In this document: one piece after another, positions 48,894-63,428 of the stretch
How positions within the stretch are numbered: position 1 is the stretch's first letter
Layout: each line of letters begins with the position of its first letter
Assembly (NCBI RefSeq): GCF_026914265.1
Contig: NC_069124.1
Coordinates: forward strand, 11,859,723-11,923,722
DNA from: Mya arenaria
Taxonomy: Eukaryota; Mollusca; Bivalvia; Myida; Myidae
Reading direction: 5' to 3'
DNA length: 64,000 nt
Notes under the pieces: model-generated
The model's database searches: none
The model's input: the letters and a program-made list of their open reading frames with translations, nothing else
What the model was told of the DNA's origin: nothing
Translations under genes and position numbers: made by a program

Positions 48894-51352
48894 TATGATA
48901 AAATATTCTTTAACATATTACATTTAATATGTTGAGTATAAATATTGCGTGATTCACAACAAGTACTGTATCCACCCATAACGGTCTAGTTCACCTTGTT
49001 ATCCATACTCTCTTATACTATGGTTCTGAAAAAGAAAATCAAAGCAACATTCGTATATCCAATGGGTTGTCATTGTATGGCCGCCTCACATCTCTCACAA
49101 CACTCACAGAATTGTTGCGAATAAAATCTCCTCGTTAGAGATAAATCAAGACAAGTTAATGGTTTAATTGGTAATTAAAGGCATTTGGCAACACAATTCA
49201 CGAAAAGATGTACCAAGGGAATGTATCAACGCAAGTATATCGCATATATATCAAACATTGTACATACCTTTAACTATTTATGCTTGATAGAAGATGGTAT
49301 ATATTATGAGATATTAGGCCGAGTGTTTAGATCTTTGTTAAAGTTAAAAGTCGCGTTTGCGTGTGATCCAGTTGGGAAAATAAATGCAAAGGCGATGGAT
49401 TGACGCGACCTTGTCTACGTGTACTGTGGAAACTTGCTCTGTTTATTGACATCAATGGAGAACAACTACTCATTTTGACAGTATGAGCTATGAAGCATAA
49501 GGGAATCTTATCCCTTATCATTAAACTGCCTGAGACGATGGAATGCCGGGGCTCATATTTTGACAGCTCGTTGTAAATCAGTGATCACTAACAAAGCTAT
49601 TGTCCCGATATCTTTTATTTTAGTTTTTTAAATAAACCCCCAGTTATTTTCCCATACATCTCCGTCATTTAATTGACAAACTAATATGATATGAAAAGAG
49701 TTTAGAGTATATTTACAAATACATCATGGTAAAATACCAATAAGTACATATAAATAACTAGAAATGCAGTTTTTGATGCGCCACCTGTTGAATCCCCTTA
49801 TATGGGGCCTTAGATGAGGAGAGATAATATTGAAGGATGGGTAAAATAGTTCAGTTGAAATTATTCAGAAAACCTGAAATGATTAGTCTGATTCGCTTGA
49901 AAACGGGTCCTTTTCCAGGTAAAGAGTGAATACCACGCTTGGTTGTTGAATTTTAAGGCGGGTGGCCATGGGTAAAAAAACAATAGTCAAACATTCAGTT
50001 TCAGGTTCAAGAAATCATGATAACAGTTTTTCTTATAAACGGTAAATTATGTCATTTGCATAAATACCCATATCCATACATATTCTTATTTTTAATTTAA
50101 ATTATTATTTTGGGCAACATTTACTGGGATGAGTTTGGTTTTGATCAAGGGGAAGTAACGACCATTGGTTTTAAAAGTTGTTCCGTAAAGGTGATATTTC
50201 CATTCCTTTATTGTCATTGAAACTATAAACTTTTCAATGACGTTATTTCACTGATATATATATACTAAAACACAATCATCAGTACTGTCAACAAGTTATA
50301 CATGTTTTGACAGTTTGTCATGTATGTATACAATACCTCAACCACCATCTTTGTTAGCACCTTTATTTTCATTTTTGACATGTTTGAGTACTTTTCAAAG
50401 ATACGGAATTAAAGCGCAATCTCATATTTGGAATAATCGTTTAGTCATGTCTCTGTGAATAGGAAAATATCCTTTTTATTGATCAAGTACTTATTTCATC
50501 GAATTCTAATTTATTCACTTTACGTCCTACAACATTCAAACACAATTTAACTTATTCATTGTCCAATTTCTATCGCTGTTCTTGATTGCAACGGTCATCC
50601 GTACGTCGCTGTTTTGTCTTGTCGTTCCATCGCCCCCGCTGTACCCAGGGATCCAACCGAAGACACTCATACTGTACATGAAACAAAACTTTTCAATAGT
50701 CTTTTTTTGGCAGCTGTTGCACTCTGTTTGATATCCTGATAATGCCTATTGTGTTTCTCTTGTAGGATGCGCTTTCAGTGGATTGATTTTGTGGTTTTAC
50801 AATATTTACAACATATATAAATTGTCAACGATAGTAGACTAAGTTGTGTGTGTTATCTTTCCAATTTACCGATAACATGTTGCATCTGATCATATCTGTC
50901 TTTTCACATGTCATTTTATACCTTAACATACTTTCATCACTTGTCGTATATGATTTTAACCCGTTTGAACACCAGGCCTGTATTTCTCGAAATTTCTTAA
51001 GTCCATTATAAAAGGATTAAGCTTAGCTCGATATTTTTTTATTTCCATATTTGCGTAATTTGTTCTTCTTTAAACGTGTTTATACTTTAGATAGGAGTTA
51101 TCTTTATGATAATCACAATAAACTATTTTTATTTTATTACCGGTTAAAATGGCTTTATTAGTTCTCAGGTGAATCAAACTCACATGTGGATATTAGTTCC
51201 TTAATTATTTAGTAGTATCGATTGATACGTACGTAAAAGTTGAACACAACGTCATTCAACATATGATATGCTTAAAAGAAATTAATTGCGTGTTATACAT
51301 GTAACGCTGTTTATTATCATGTGTTTGTGTAATCAAACTTGACTTGTAATTC
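48894..51352. other. Intergenic, no gene seen
   Basis: AT-rich; only a fragment near 50135-50205 that matches, inverted, 24160-24240. Confidence 0.45.
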
Positions 51353-51365
51353 ACTTCCTCTTTCG
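51353..51365 (+). promoter_or_regulatory. Shared promoter-proximal box of copy 5
   Basis: ACTTCCTCTTTCG preceded by C, 89 bases before ATG 51442. The minus strand reads CGAAAGAGGAAGTG, a full PU.1-type match. Confidence 0.6.
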
Positions 51366-51441
51366 GTTGTGTAAATCGGGAAGACAGCTCACACGTATTA
51401 GCCAGTTCCCACAGCTGATTCGAAGAACTTACAATACAGAG

Positions 51442-54400
51442 ATGTCGACGACGGACAGCAGCACGCCAGGTAAATTGAACTAACTATAATATGAGAACGT
51501 TATAATTGATTCGATCAAACCTAGTTGTACAATGTCTTACACAATGAAGGAAAATGATGTATGTGGGGGCAATCAAGTTATTTACAATCATAGATTTATC
51601 AGTGTCGTAGGATTGAAAAAATAGCCACATTCATGATACAGTTATATTGGAGAAATGTAAAAAAGTGCACACACTTTGAGTTTAAATTATGAAAATTTGC
51701 CAGATGATACATATGTGTTTATGACCCATCTCATTTCCTTCCAAGATGGCTTCGAAAATCCAAGATGTTTGCCAAGACCCTTGATGTTATAAAGAGGAAC
51801 TGTCATAGTAATTCAATTTTTACATGAGCTTAGTGAATATTACTATTTAAGTTGTATTTACTTTTTGTTCAAATCCTATTTTCCTTCACTTTGAATCAGA
51901 TTTAAATTATATTTTAGAGCAATGTTTTCAGATTTTGAAAAAAAGCCAATGCTTCATATCATAACAGTATATGAAAGTGGTTTCAATATTGCTTTTTGTA
52001 AGGTGAGCTAGTGTCAAATAAAAAGTGCATGTATCCATTTCATGCTGTACTTTATGTTAACAGAAATAACTGACCTGATCAATGTCAAGGTCAAACGTAC
52101 CACACCAGGGTTCTTTTACATATAACGCAGTTCCAAATTAACACAAATGAAGCTAAAAATTAAGTTAATCATGTGTCAAGAAAACACCGAAACAGCATCC
52201 GAATCAGCATTCTTAACCACAGACGGTTTCTACACAAACCCTTCTGGAGTTTCACAATTTATATTGTGATAACAGTCAAACATATTCATAGATAAGCAAA
52301 CCGCAGAGGGTCTAATGAAGCTTAATCAGTGGTAAATAAACTACTTTGTCAACCATAAACCACCCTCATTGCCAGCAAACCCATGTGTTGCTCTAATCAA
52401 TCTGTTTGGCATCCGTACAACCATTCAGATCAAATAGACACATACGCAGCACTAATTAACTTTACCTAGTGCCAGAAAGACCCCATTTTAAATTGCCAGC
52501 ACGAACGACAAAGCACAATGTGCAGTACTAATAAAGCCTATTCAGTACCAAACAGACCGTATTTTGGCAAACATGAAACCCATTTTAAATTGCCAACACG
52601 AACGAAAAAGCACAATGTGCAGTACTAATTAAGCCTATTCAGTACCAAACAGACCGTATTTTGGCAAACATGAAACCAATTTAGAGCCAAATTAAAACAT
52701 TCGAAGCTCTTTTGAAGCTTAATATGCACCAATTAAATCAGGTTGGCATCCGCAAGCCCATTCAGAGCCAACTAATCGACATGCACATTTCTACATAAAG
52801 ACCACTCTGTTCCCCAAAAACCAATGTTTTGGCAACTATGTACTCTATTTAGAGCCAAACAAACAGACAAATGCGCACCTCTTATTAAGCATTTTCAGTG
52901 TCAAATAACAGTTTTGTTAACATCTTGAGCTCTTATGAAGTGTAAACCATAATACTGACAACCATAAAGCCGATTCAGCGCCAAGCTAACCGATGTGCAA
53001 TTGTAACCTTGGCCAACTCAGGTCAGAGATTGGCAACTATGAATCCATTTACGAGCTAAACAAACGCATCTGAAGTTCGACTTAAGCTTTATGAGTTCCA
53101 GCTAAACCACATTTTGCCAACCATAAACCCCGTTTAGATACAAACAAACACTAGTTAGTTGTTAAGCCTACCCAGTTTCAAATAAACACTATCTTGGCAA
53201 CCATAAGCCCCATTCAGAGCCAAACAAACATATGTGCAGCTCTAATTAAGCATATCCAGTGTCAGATACGCAAATTTTGCAACAATAAGGCTTATTAAGA
53301 GCCAAACATACTCATATGCAGCTTGGTTTTAGACCAATGAATGACATAATTTTGGTAAACATAAATTGAATTTAGTGCCAAACAAACATACATGCAGCTC
53401 TATTTAAACATTCTTCGTGCTAAATTGACATCATTTTGGCAACCGTAAAGCCAATCAAGCTTGTGTGCAGATGAAATGAGCCTTCTAAGTACCAAAAATA
53501 CCACATATTGACAAGCATTTAGCCTATTCAGAACCAGTAGCCCATGTGTTGCTCTAGTTAAACCAACTCGGAGACCATATTTTAGTCAAACATAGAGCCC
53601 ATTCATAGCCAAATAAACCACCGCGAAACTCTCAATAAGTCTACCCAGCGTTAGGCAGACCACATTGTGACAATCATTATTCTTATCAAGATGCAATGAA
53701 AACCTGCGTGTTTTCACATTTGGCCATCTCAGGGCAAAACACTACACATTTTGGCAACCATAATGTCCATACAGGGTCAACCGAACCCATGTGCAGAGCT
53801 AGTACTTAATGTCATATGGCCATATTGGATATGGTGGCCATATTGGATTTGTATAGACAAGATCCTTACCCTTACAGTAACCCTAGTATTTAACAGAATT
53901 AACAATAATTTCATCAAATATGAAATATAAACAAATTTGCATAAAATACTAGATTATTATACAGACAATTTCAAATTTTGTGGGATTTTTGTTTTTTGAC
54001 CTTGAAATGACATTGACATTGACTTTGACGTACTCAATGCAGACTGTTTATTAAAGAAAATGAAGATTATCTGTAATATACATTGAACTATTCTACCCTT
54101 CCATTTAAACATAAACGCATTTGAAGTGTCAATATTCACATTTCTTCAATGGCCAACACTGGCCAAATAAATTGATGAATTAGCTATTTTGTACAGGAGA
54201 AAGCATGTGTTTGGGAGCGGCAAACTCCTGTTAATATTGAACAAAATATTATAATTATATTGATCTGGGTCTTCTCCTAGTGTCCAACTATTTGCACCCA
54301 ATTCCACATACCGTAGCTCTTTGCCTTTTGGTTTAAGATAGTATTTATATGATGAACAGAAACAAGAACAGCAGTCGAATGTTTAATCATTTAACCCATT

Positions 54401-57400
54401 TAATGGCACAGGGTTAACGCCAAAGACTTAAAACACAAAAACAAACATTTATAAACCAAAAACATGGAACAACAGCACAAAACTCCAGAAACAACAGACT
54501 ACATATTTGTATATAAATATATACAAAACTAGGGGTGTTTATCAAAAATTTATTGTTAAGTACCGCCTTGGAACGGTCAGTAAACGTAAATTAATGTAAA
54601 AACGACTTTGAAAGTAAACATATATGCATTGCAGCTGGCTAACACTACCCCAGAAGCACGGTTTGAAAACGAAAACGATGGAAAACGTGCAATAATTATT
54701 ATAAGGTTCTTTGCCTTATTTCAGGAGAGTCGATATTTGAAATAGTCAGTAGCCGTCTTTGCAGTTGCTTCAGGTAAGACGTCTATGAATCAGCTTTAGT
54801 TCGACTTTTAGAAAAAAGGAGGGGTTTCTATTTACCTCGGCGTAGCCGCCGGTTTATATCTTTCTCGGCAAATTGAGATTTATAGTCATATCACATGAAC
54901 AGTTCAATCAATTAACTTCTTGGATAGTTTGGGTCAAACATTCCGGCACGTTGGTATTTCTGAAAAAGCTTAAAAACCGCTCGTACTTCACATGGTTTTC
55001 CACGGCCATCATACAATTAAGATTTTCCAGGGATTTATGAACCTTTCTTCATTTATAAAAATCAATATTGCAAAGCATCTCCTTAGTGCTCAAGGCCATC
55101 AGACAGTGGAATTAGATAACTCTGATCTTTCATATAGTTATCGATCTTATATAGTTGGATAAAATAGTTAAGCCAGTTTGAACCTTTAGATAATTTGTAC
55201 ATTTTAAGGCCATTGACATAACGCTGCACCTTAAAGTTCTAAAAATTGTTAATGAAAATGACATGCTACTTCATCGTAGTGATCCGGGTCTTTGAAAAAC
55301 TGTCCTGTATCTGCATACACGTTATAGCCTTTGATTGACCAAAATAGATTTGTTAACAACAGTTTTAATTCAACGACGTGGAAAGTCATAAAACGCTAAA
55401 GTTAATTCACTCTATATGATCCTCAATGCCAGTCATGGTGCCTGTTATTGAGATGCACACATTATCTATCGAACATGCATTGTAATAAGTTATATGTCTT
55501 ATAGACAAAGCGGTTAAACAGTCGAGCGCACTGACTTGCAAACAGTTTTTGTTTTAACTGTAGGACAATGTATTTTGAAATACATGTAAAGGTTGTTCTT
55601 TTTGTACACCTATTCCTGTGTAAAATAAAATTGAGTTCGCTTTGACATACATTTCCATAGGTCTGAATTTTGTTTTTCTATGCAGTCGTTCAGGCTTCTA
55701 TGACATTACAAACGAGATCACGTGGGAAGAGCAAGAACAGATAGGAAAGGTGAAGGAAAAAGGAACCCAGAAGTCAACCAGGTCAGTATCGGGATTTCAA
55801 TATTAGTTTTATGCAGTATATTAAAAAGGATACAATCAAACACGGAAAGTTCTTCGGGCATTTTGGCCTCATGGTCACAAAAGGTCGTTCATGAAATTGA
55901 CATACTACTTCATCTTAATGCTTAGAACCATCCGACAAGTACATAATCTACAGTTACAGTTATGGTCTCAGATTGACTTATGAACTTTATTGTTTTAGTG
56001 CTAAGGATATTTATACTTCATCTTTATGGTTAGGCAATGAAACAATTAAGAAAGTTTACAATTCTCAATATAAGTAATGGCATGCACATTATTTATCATA
56101 TTTTATCAACCATTCATGGTAATTAGTTTTATGTGTCACAAAACGGCTTAAAAGACGAACGCGCTGACGGCGGACAGCTTTTGTTTCTGTTCAAACTGCC
56201 ATCTGAAGGACAGTGTATTTTGAATTAACTGTGATTCTTTTAGTATACATATTTTGCATGGGTTATATCTAGCCCTGGCTTTGGCAAACATTTAAGTTTG
56301 AAACTTGTTTGACAATCTAGTTGTTTCTGCTTAAATGACAGTACACATGAGAGCACAGTGGAAGAGCAAGAACAGGAAGGAAAGGGGAAGAAAGAAGGAA
56401 CCCAGACGTCAGCTAGGTGTTATTACATTGTATTTTCTTTTGGTGGCAACCAATTCTTTTCTTCTTTTTCTAAAGTAATTAACGTTATTTTTTACGTTTA
56501 ATCATATATTTAAACGACATTGACGCTATATTGACGCCTAAGAAGGGCTGAAACTAATGTTGTAATAATTTGTAGCCCAACCCATTTGTTCTTTTTGTTT
56601 TATTTGATTGTAAATGTACATGTAAAATGTATGCAAAATAATTCTTCACAAATGAGTAATAAAATATGATTAAACTAAGTCAGCTAGGTCAGTATCGGGT
56701 TTTCAATATTCGTCTTATGTAGTAGACTAAAAAAGACACAAACGAACACTGAAAGCGAAATTTTTCTGTTATATTATGTATTATCAGTAACACATTATGC
56801 ATTATATAATACAACCCCTTTGAACACTTAATACCAAGGCATATTGGTAAATTTATTTCATTATGTAATCCAAAAATAAAACTCTTTTGGCGTCTCCGAT
56901 GCCTTCTGTTGATCTAAACTTTATTGTCATATCACAAGTTTTATGGTCACTTCATGTAAAAAAGGATGTTTCTTTTGGTGTATATCTGGGTCCTGATTGG
57001 TTAAAAAAGGATTTTTTGTTGTTGGTTCTGGAATGCGATGCTTTTCAGTAACTCTGAGTTGACTGTCCTTTGATGCCCGTACAGATGCTTCGTACAATTT
57101 TCTAATAGTCAAAACTCTAAAAAACTTCGACTAGCTTTTTTATTACACACATTTTTTATCACATGGCATTTTAGTATATACAATGGAGGAAATACAAGAG
57201 AGTTTACATAATAGACAAGTCACAGTGTTTTGGGATGTATGCAAGTCAATGGTTTCAGGTAAAATGTTTTGCGAAAAAAACAACAACAAAAAACGTGAAT
57301 AGGTTCTTTCGATTTTGATTTTCTAAGATTTGTTGTTCTAAGAGTTTGTGTTATGATGGATAATACAGTAAAGCACTTACGGACTAGTTCGTACTTAAAT

Positions 57401-59724
57401 TTGATATTAAATCCTCGGTCAATATTGCACATCGTATTTATCAACTAATAACTCCATAATTAAAATCATAGTGTATTCACTGAGTGAAATTGAACATTTC
57501 AGTTACCTTCAAACGCCCAATGCCACATTGAAGGTACTGCCATCAAATATTGATAAAAAAGAAGAGGAGGCAGTAAAGAAAGAGAAGCAATTGCAACAAG
57601 AAAAAGGAGAGAATACAAACCAGTGGAACGACAATGAACGTGAATTAAAGCAACTGCGACAGGAAAATGGAGACTTTGAAAACGACGAAAGAGCCAGAGA
57701 ACAGGAATTAAATCAATTGCGACAAAAGATAAGTGTTTTAGAAGACGAAAAGAGGGACAGGGAAGAAAAGTTTAAGGAATTGCAACAGGAAAAAAGTGAT
57801 TTAGAAAACGACAAGAGTGACAGGGAACTCAAATTAAATCAATTGCAACAAGAGAAAGATGTTTTAGAAAAAGACAAGATGGACAGGGAAGATGAGTTAA
57901 AGCAATTGCGACAAGAGAAAAGTGATTCAGAAAACGACAAGAGGGATAAGGAACAGGAATTAAAGCAATTGCAACAAGAAAAAAGTGATTTAGAAAACGA
58001 CAAGAGGAACAGGGAACATGATTTAAAGCAATTGCGTCAAGAAAAAAGAGATTTAGAAAAAGAAAAAGAAGAAGCGCTTTTTAGGTAACCAAACTCTGTT
58101 TAAAATTGGTTTCGTACTTTTTATACTTTAAATAATGCATGCAATACTACTATCTTAAAGTACAGGGACACGGTTAGTAGACAACACATTAATTATAATT
58201 CCGGTGCAGTGGCACAAGGTTAGGGCCCAAATGACACTGCAACATGGTTAGGATTATTTAACTTAAAGACTTCCGAAATGGAGATTATAACAACAATAAA
58301 TGTGAATACAAAGCGACTCTTTTATGGCCTCAAAAAGGTTATTTGATTCACATATTTCTTAACATTTCATGTTCTTTATATCTGAAGGTTAAGTGAGCTT
58401 GTATCAGTTAAACTTCGGGACAACAACCCAAATATCGTGGATCTTAGTGACTCCTTCAGGCCAACGAAACTTGCGGAAATGTTTAGTGAGCTTTATGACA
58501 ATGAGTGGACCGCTGTTTACTCAGTCATGGAGGAAAGTGGGTTTACAGAACGACAAGTGATAGACGTTCTCCTTGATGTGATGATGGTAAAGTTTGTTTT
58601 TATTCAAAGCAAACATCTATTATTCAAAATATATTTGCACAATTACAAAAATACCCAGCTCAATATCCGCTTTTCCTTATAGATGATAAAATGAACATGC
58701 AGTTATATAAAAAAAGCACAACCTGTCTTTGTTTTGTTTCAGGAATCGTTCACATTTTGCAGAAGAGAACTTGACGAAAATTGGCAGCTTATTAGCCGAT
58801 GGTATTTGAATGATGTATGAACCAGTTGTCGAGAAAGTATAATTTATGTCAAACAACTATACACACAGTAGTCGATATTTCATTAGCATGAACTCTGGAA
58901 CTTTAAATGTATCTACAGACCCCTCAAATTTATTTATTTTGGGCAATTTTGAAAAAAAATATTGATATTGGTGATGTTATTAAAATCTTGGAATGCTTTT
59001 TTGTAGAAGTTGCCCAACAACGAAAAAGTAAAAAAGAATTTGAAAGACGCTCGAAAAACAATCATCCCAAACGTCGTTCCTGAAATTCACAAGGTAGGGT
59101 AGTTTATAATTTGAAAGGAACATTTATAATACCTATAATGATTTATTAAAGTCAAATAATTGCACTACTGCAAAATATCTCGAAATTATTGAATTGTTCC
59201 TTTAATTTCAGAAATTTTACGCTCTGCTCGTTGAAACGTGTAAATACAAGAAACTTTGTCCGATGTTGTCAACTAACGAATTTGAAACATATGTGTCGAC
59301 TTGTATACTGCTAAGCTTGTTAATGAATGGAAACGACCCTCCGGTGGTGCTTTACTGTCCTGGTTGGGTCTCCTGTGACCAGCGCAAAAAAGAACAAGAA
59401 GATGAATCGGTCGGAATAAACGAAAAACAAACTGCATTCTCTGATGAAATTCCTACGGAATTTAAAGAAGTAAAGGACAACGTAACTTTGGCGAAAGATA
59501 GGGAGACACGACAATTTAGCAAAGATTTATTTAAAGCGTACACAAAGAGAGGAAACCTTGTGGAGTTCTACGTGTGGCCAGTGATATATCTCCATGAGAA
59601 TGGACCTTTGCTAGCAAAGGGCATTGCACAAGGTACCAAGGATAAGATTGATATTAATCGTTTGGAATGGTGGAAGGAATCCGCACACGACTCTAACGAT
59701 GAGGAACAAGCAACCTATGTATGA
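51442..59724 (+). CDS. MIEAP/SPATA18-like protein, copy 5 (type I), intact
   Basis: Exons 51442-51469, 54725-54773, 55686-55781, 56342-56416, 57503-58084, 58388-58586, 58743-58814, 59007-59093 and 59212-59724 join to 566 codons with no stop and consistent phases. N-terminus MSTTDSSTPGESIFEIVSS, then two similar short exons (EEQEQIGKVKEKGTQKS and EEQEQEGKGKKEGTQTS). Residues about 83-276 are a long charged coiled coil made of 21-residue units. Residues 277-566 are the MIEAP C-terminal domain: LSELVSVKLRDNNPNIVDL, RPTKLAEMFSELYDNEWT, NGNDPPVVLYCPGWVSC, YTKRGNLVEFYVWPVIYLHE, GPLLAKGIAQGT. Vertebrate MIEAP takes part in mitochondrial quality control; here the role is inferred from family alone. 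No signal anchor like that of type II is visible. This is the best-preserved type I gene; introns are ordinary except intron 1, which holds old tandem repeats. Confidence 0.82.
52180..53830 (+). repeat. Degenerate 80-98 bp tandem repeat in intron 1 of copy 5
   Basis: About 18 units around CCAAACAGACC, ATTTTGGCAACCATAAA, CCCATTCAGAGCCAAAC and ATGTGCAGCTCTAATTAAGC. Most are old and diverged; two neighbouring units at 52491-52685 are nearly identical, so some turnover is recent. Confidence 0.75.
57642..58082 (+). repeat. 63 bp coding repeat (21-residue coiled-coil unit)
   Basis: Seven in-frame units of the form ELKQLRQEKSDLENDKRDRE plus one residue, three heptads each. The last runs into EKEEALFR, which is shared with copy 1 (EKEEALLR). 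Confidence 0.85.
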
Positions 59725-61690
59725 CATTGGTCTACTTGCAATTCTGATGCAGTATTTAAGAAGTCGCAAAGGTTGTAAATTAATGTTATCATGTATACAT
59801 CTATATATTAACTCATTATATATTCAAAAGACACCGCTTTCTAAAAGTGACAATCAAATTGTAAATCAATACATACACATGTATTATGGACATGATAACT
59901 ACAATGATGATGTTATATAAATTAAGCATTTTATGTATTCTATTTTTATTTCATGAAACAACATAGTAAGATAGCACAATATATTAATTAGTAATAATAA
60001 TTAAAATTAAAACTAATATAATTAAGAAGTGTACATCTATATATAACTATTTTTTATAATATATATATATACCACCAAATTCCATGAATTGCGATAGCGC
60101 CTTTGCTTATTGCTCGCTTGCCCTACTGCGTTCATACAGCATAAACGCATGATCAATACTTATATTTACATTGTAAATAATTATTCATTACGATAAAACT
60201 AGGAGTATCTTCAGCAATTGAGTATTTGCCCTTAGAAAATGTAATCGACAACATACGTATGTATAAAATAAATTTTTTGATAATGTATATCATTGGTTAA
60301 ATGACATTGCGCGAATTAAATCGGAGTGCAATATTTATATAAACAATGACGTCATAACTTATTGCGTATTATATAATATAAACGTCAAGTTTTATCTACA
60401 CAAAGGAGTAGGTGAATGAAAATATCATTTTATCAATTCTATTTTTATTAAACGCTGTTTAAAAGGTTAATATGCAGCTTTAAGAGAAGTTCAAAAACGT
60501 CTAGCTGTATGTAAAATTTGTAGTTGAGTTTTAAACTCGTTAATAAAATTTCTCTTTAAACTTGTCCTTGCTTAATGCACGGTCCTCGTGTAATCGTTCT
60601 TCTACTCAAACAAGAAGTGTTCCCAACCTTTCTGATATCAAATAGCGTTTCCAAAATAATAAATGATAACGATTAAATAATTAATATTTGACCTACGAAA
60701 GAAAAGTTTAAAACATTGATGTCTTCATTTCTTGAAATATGTTAATACATTTTTATTAAAGGCACACAGTATAGATTCATGCAAAATCGATGTTTGATTT
60801 TTTGTTTGTTAATTCCAATTCGTTACACTCATTAGTACAATACTTATAGTTTTACTCATTTGACTTGAATTATAAAAAACAATGCATATATAGAGGTAGT
60901 GATAAAAAACCTGAGTGAACTGTGGCCACGTAGCTATATATATGTACAATGGCGATAAAAATCAGCAATAACACAATAAACATAATAAACAATATGTATG
61001 TAAATAATAAATAAGTACCAATTAATAAATACATAATGATGCAGACATAGAGATGTGGATTGCTAGTTTATCTACAGCTTTATAAGAGTGCCTTTATATA
61101 ATCAATAAAGATTTGATTGATTGATCGTAGTGTTTCTTTAAAATTAAACACACACACAATTTGTTTTCAAAATAGCTTCGATGTTAAAGATTTCTACTAT
61201 TTAATGCATACTAGGGCGTTTTCTAGAATGTCTATAAATATCTAACTCTTAGTTTATTATACAATGTGCATTCTTAAACAAAATGGTATTCGTCTTCAAT
61301 TTACAATGGTACACATACGGTCGTGTAAGGGTTTTGATTTCGGTCTATTTCATCTACCTGTTTCAATGCTTAATCTGTATGAGTATAGCCGCAATTAAGA
61401 TATAGATTTACGGAACTTTATTACATTCAAATTTTTGAGGTATGACTGAAGTCTAAAAACTTCTACTACTACTGCTGCTGCTTTTGCCAACATTACTACT
61501 ACATATCTTTAATACACTTATCTTCAGACGGGGGTCAAACTTTCGATTTTTAATGGTACACAAATAATTGCATCCACTTAACTTGAAAGTATATTTTTTA
61601 ATGTTTTTGCCTTGAAAGTGGCCTCATTTTGGGCAATTCATTTTGACAAGTTTACAAATTAAAATGATAGAAACGTACACTTGTTTTCGA
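59725..61690. other. Intergenic, AT-rich, no gene seen
   Basis: Very AT-rich, with TA runs near 60058-60072. No coding or repeat family recognised. Confidence 0.45.
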
Positions 61691-61693
61691 AAC

Positions 61694-62125
61694 AGGAGTT
61701 CTACACCAATCGTTGCATTTTCTGCTAGAACGCGAGTCTCAATCTCGTTTTCACGAGTGAGGAAATGAAGAGTACGTGGCAAAGTAATGTTGAGTTTGCT
61801 TATGAACGCGCACAGTAAGCCGACTGCCTGAGATGGGTACCATGCATTTCGCAAAAGGTTGTCATTCTATCAGTAAATAGGTACATACACAAGTAACCTT
61901 CACCGCTGAAGGGAATGGCAGCAAGCAGAGCGATACATAGGATCTTAGTAAAGGACAACTTTTCAACAAATAATTATTCAAAGAATGAAGGAAATAACGT
62001 CGTCAGAGAACGGGCCGGTGTTGGCCAAGGAAATCGCTCATGGTGCAAACAAAATAGTATCCGATGATGACTACCGATGGGATTGGCTGAAGACGGCAGA
62101 TATTTTGTCAACAAAAACAGGTAGC
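61694..62125 (+). pseudogene. MIEAP-like type II remnant (last exon)
   Basis: Nucleotide match to the last exons of copies 2 and 4: GAAATGAAGAGTACGTGGCA, GAGTTTGCTTATGAACGCG, GGGTACCATGCATTTCGCA, GGGCCGGTGTTGGCCAAGGA and TCCGATGATGACTACCGATG, broken by several small deletions. A 3' UTR-like tail follows (GGTAGCAGTTAGTAGTAAAA), also shared with copy 4. No other exons of this copy remain in the window. Confidence 0.8.
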
Positions 62126-62175
62126 AGTTAGTAGTAAAATAATTGACGTTAAAACTCAGTGTATTCTGTATCCAA

Positions 62176-62200
62176 AAATATATGCGTTTACACACAAACA

Positions 62201-62268
<68 letters not shown>
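62176..62268 (+). repeat. CGCA/CA microsatellite
   Basis: (ACGC)n followed by (AC)n, the same composition and order as 43018-43092. Confidence 0.92.
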
Positions 62269-62271
<3 letters not shown>

Positions 62272-63428
62272 AAAAATGGCTATCCATGCGCATATGACCT
62301 CACAAAAGAGGAATGTGGATCATTAACGATTTTAAGGAAAACTTTGACGTTGTATGACGAAATAAAAGTTCAGTTATGTGGCATTAAACCGTTTAAGTCG
62401 GTGCTGTGCATTATGTGTAAATTCGCACCATGTGAAGAAATTGTTGAAAGTGCTAGTATATATTTTAAATGCACACCTTAAGTTATAGTGTTTATATATT
62501 AAATGACAGACATGTTTAATATACTGTAACATAGTAGGAACACTTTAGCTGAGGGAAGGTCCTCGTTTTAAAATACAAGGCTAATGCCAAAACGACACCC
62601 GAACAAGCGATTCACACTATACAAAACAGAACACACCAAATTCAAAATATAGTTATTGAGAAATGTTGAGGATACCGTCTTGAAACGGTAAACAACACAG
62701 GAGCTCACTTTAATACAAACATATACAACTAACTATTTCCTCACATTTTCAAGTCGCATTTAAATCATTCATTTTTTCATATAAAACACAGACAAGTATG
62801 CATTTAAAGTTTATCAAATGAAATGGATTCGTTAAAACCTTTTAACTTAAATCAATATCTTTCCCCATCGACTTAGAATGCAAAAATGCTGATTTATGGA
62901 AGAAATACTTAGCCAACGATACAATATTTAAGTTTCTCCCTTTGAACACGTATAGTTAGCTAACAATAGTGGAAAATCGGCGAATTGTAACTCAAACCAA
63001 GCAGTTTAGTTTAAGTCGGCGTATTTTATGAAGTGTGTCAAATACACCTGTGAGTATCCTTTTTCATTGTTCAGTGGTTTCATTCGGAATAACAAATTGA
63101 ATAACATATCAATCGAGTAAACAAATGGTTATTCTCTCATAATTCTGACCGACGACAAGTAACACGTTCTGTGATAACCCTTGTTTCTTTGTAATAAAAA
63201 AGAGTTTGCAAATACTCCTACGTAAAAATTGCTTTTATTTTAACTTTACAATCGGGATCATCCAACATTTTGTTGAAGTATGCAAGCTGTACGTTTTAGT
63301 TAAACATGCATACATATACAGTAAATTTCATACATAAGACACAAGACATAAGAGATAACGCGTTTAAGACTACGCGTTTATTTATTGTTTATGTACCTAT
63401 TGAAAAGTTGTAACTAGACTGGTAATTC
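62269..63428. other. Intergenic, no gene seen
   Basis: AT-rich. A frame ending at 62481 starts within the microsatellite and is not supported. Confidence 0.4.

Noticed and set aside
62143-62481. 112-codon frame with THTHTH runs, and the antisense CVCVCV frame
   Set aside because: Both are translations of the CGCA/CA microsatellite.
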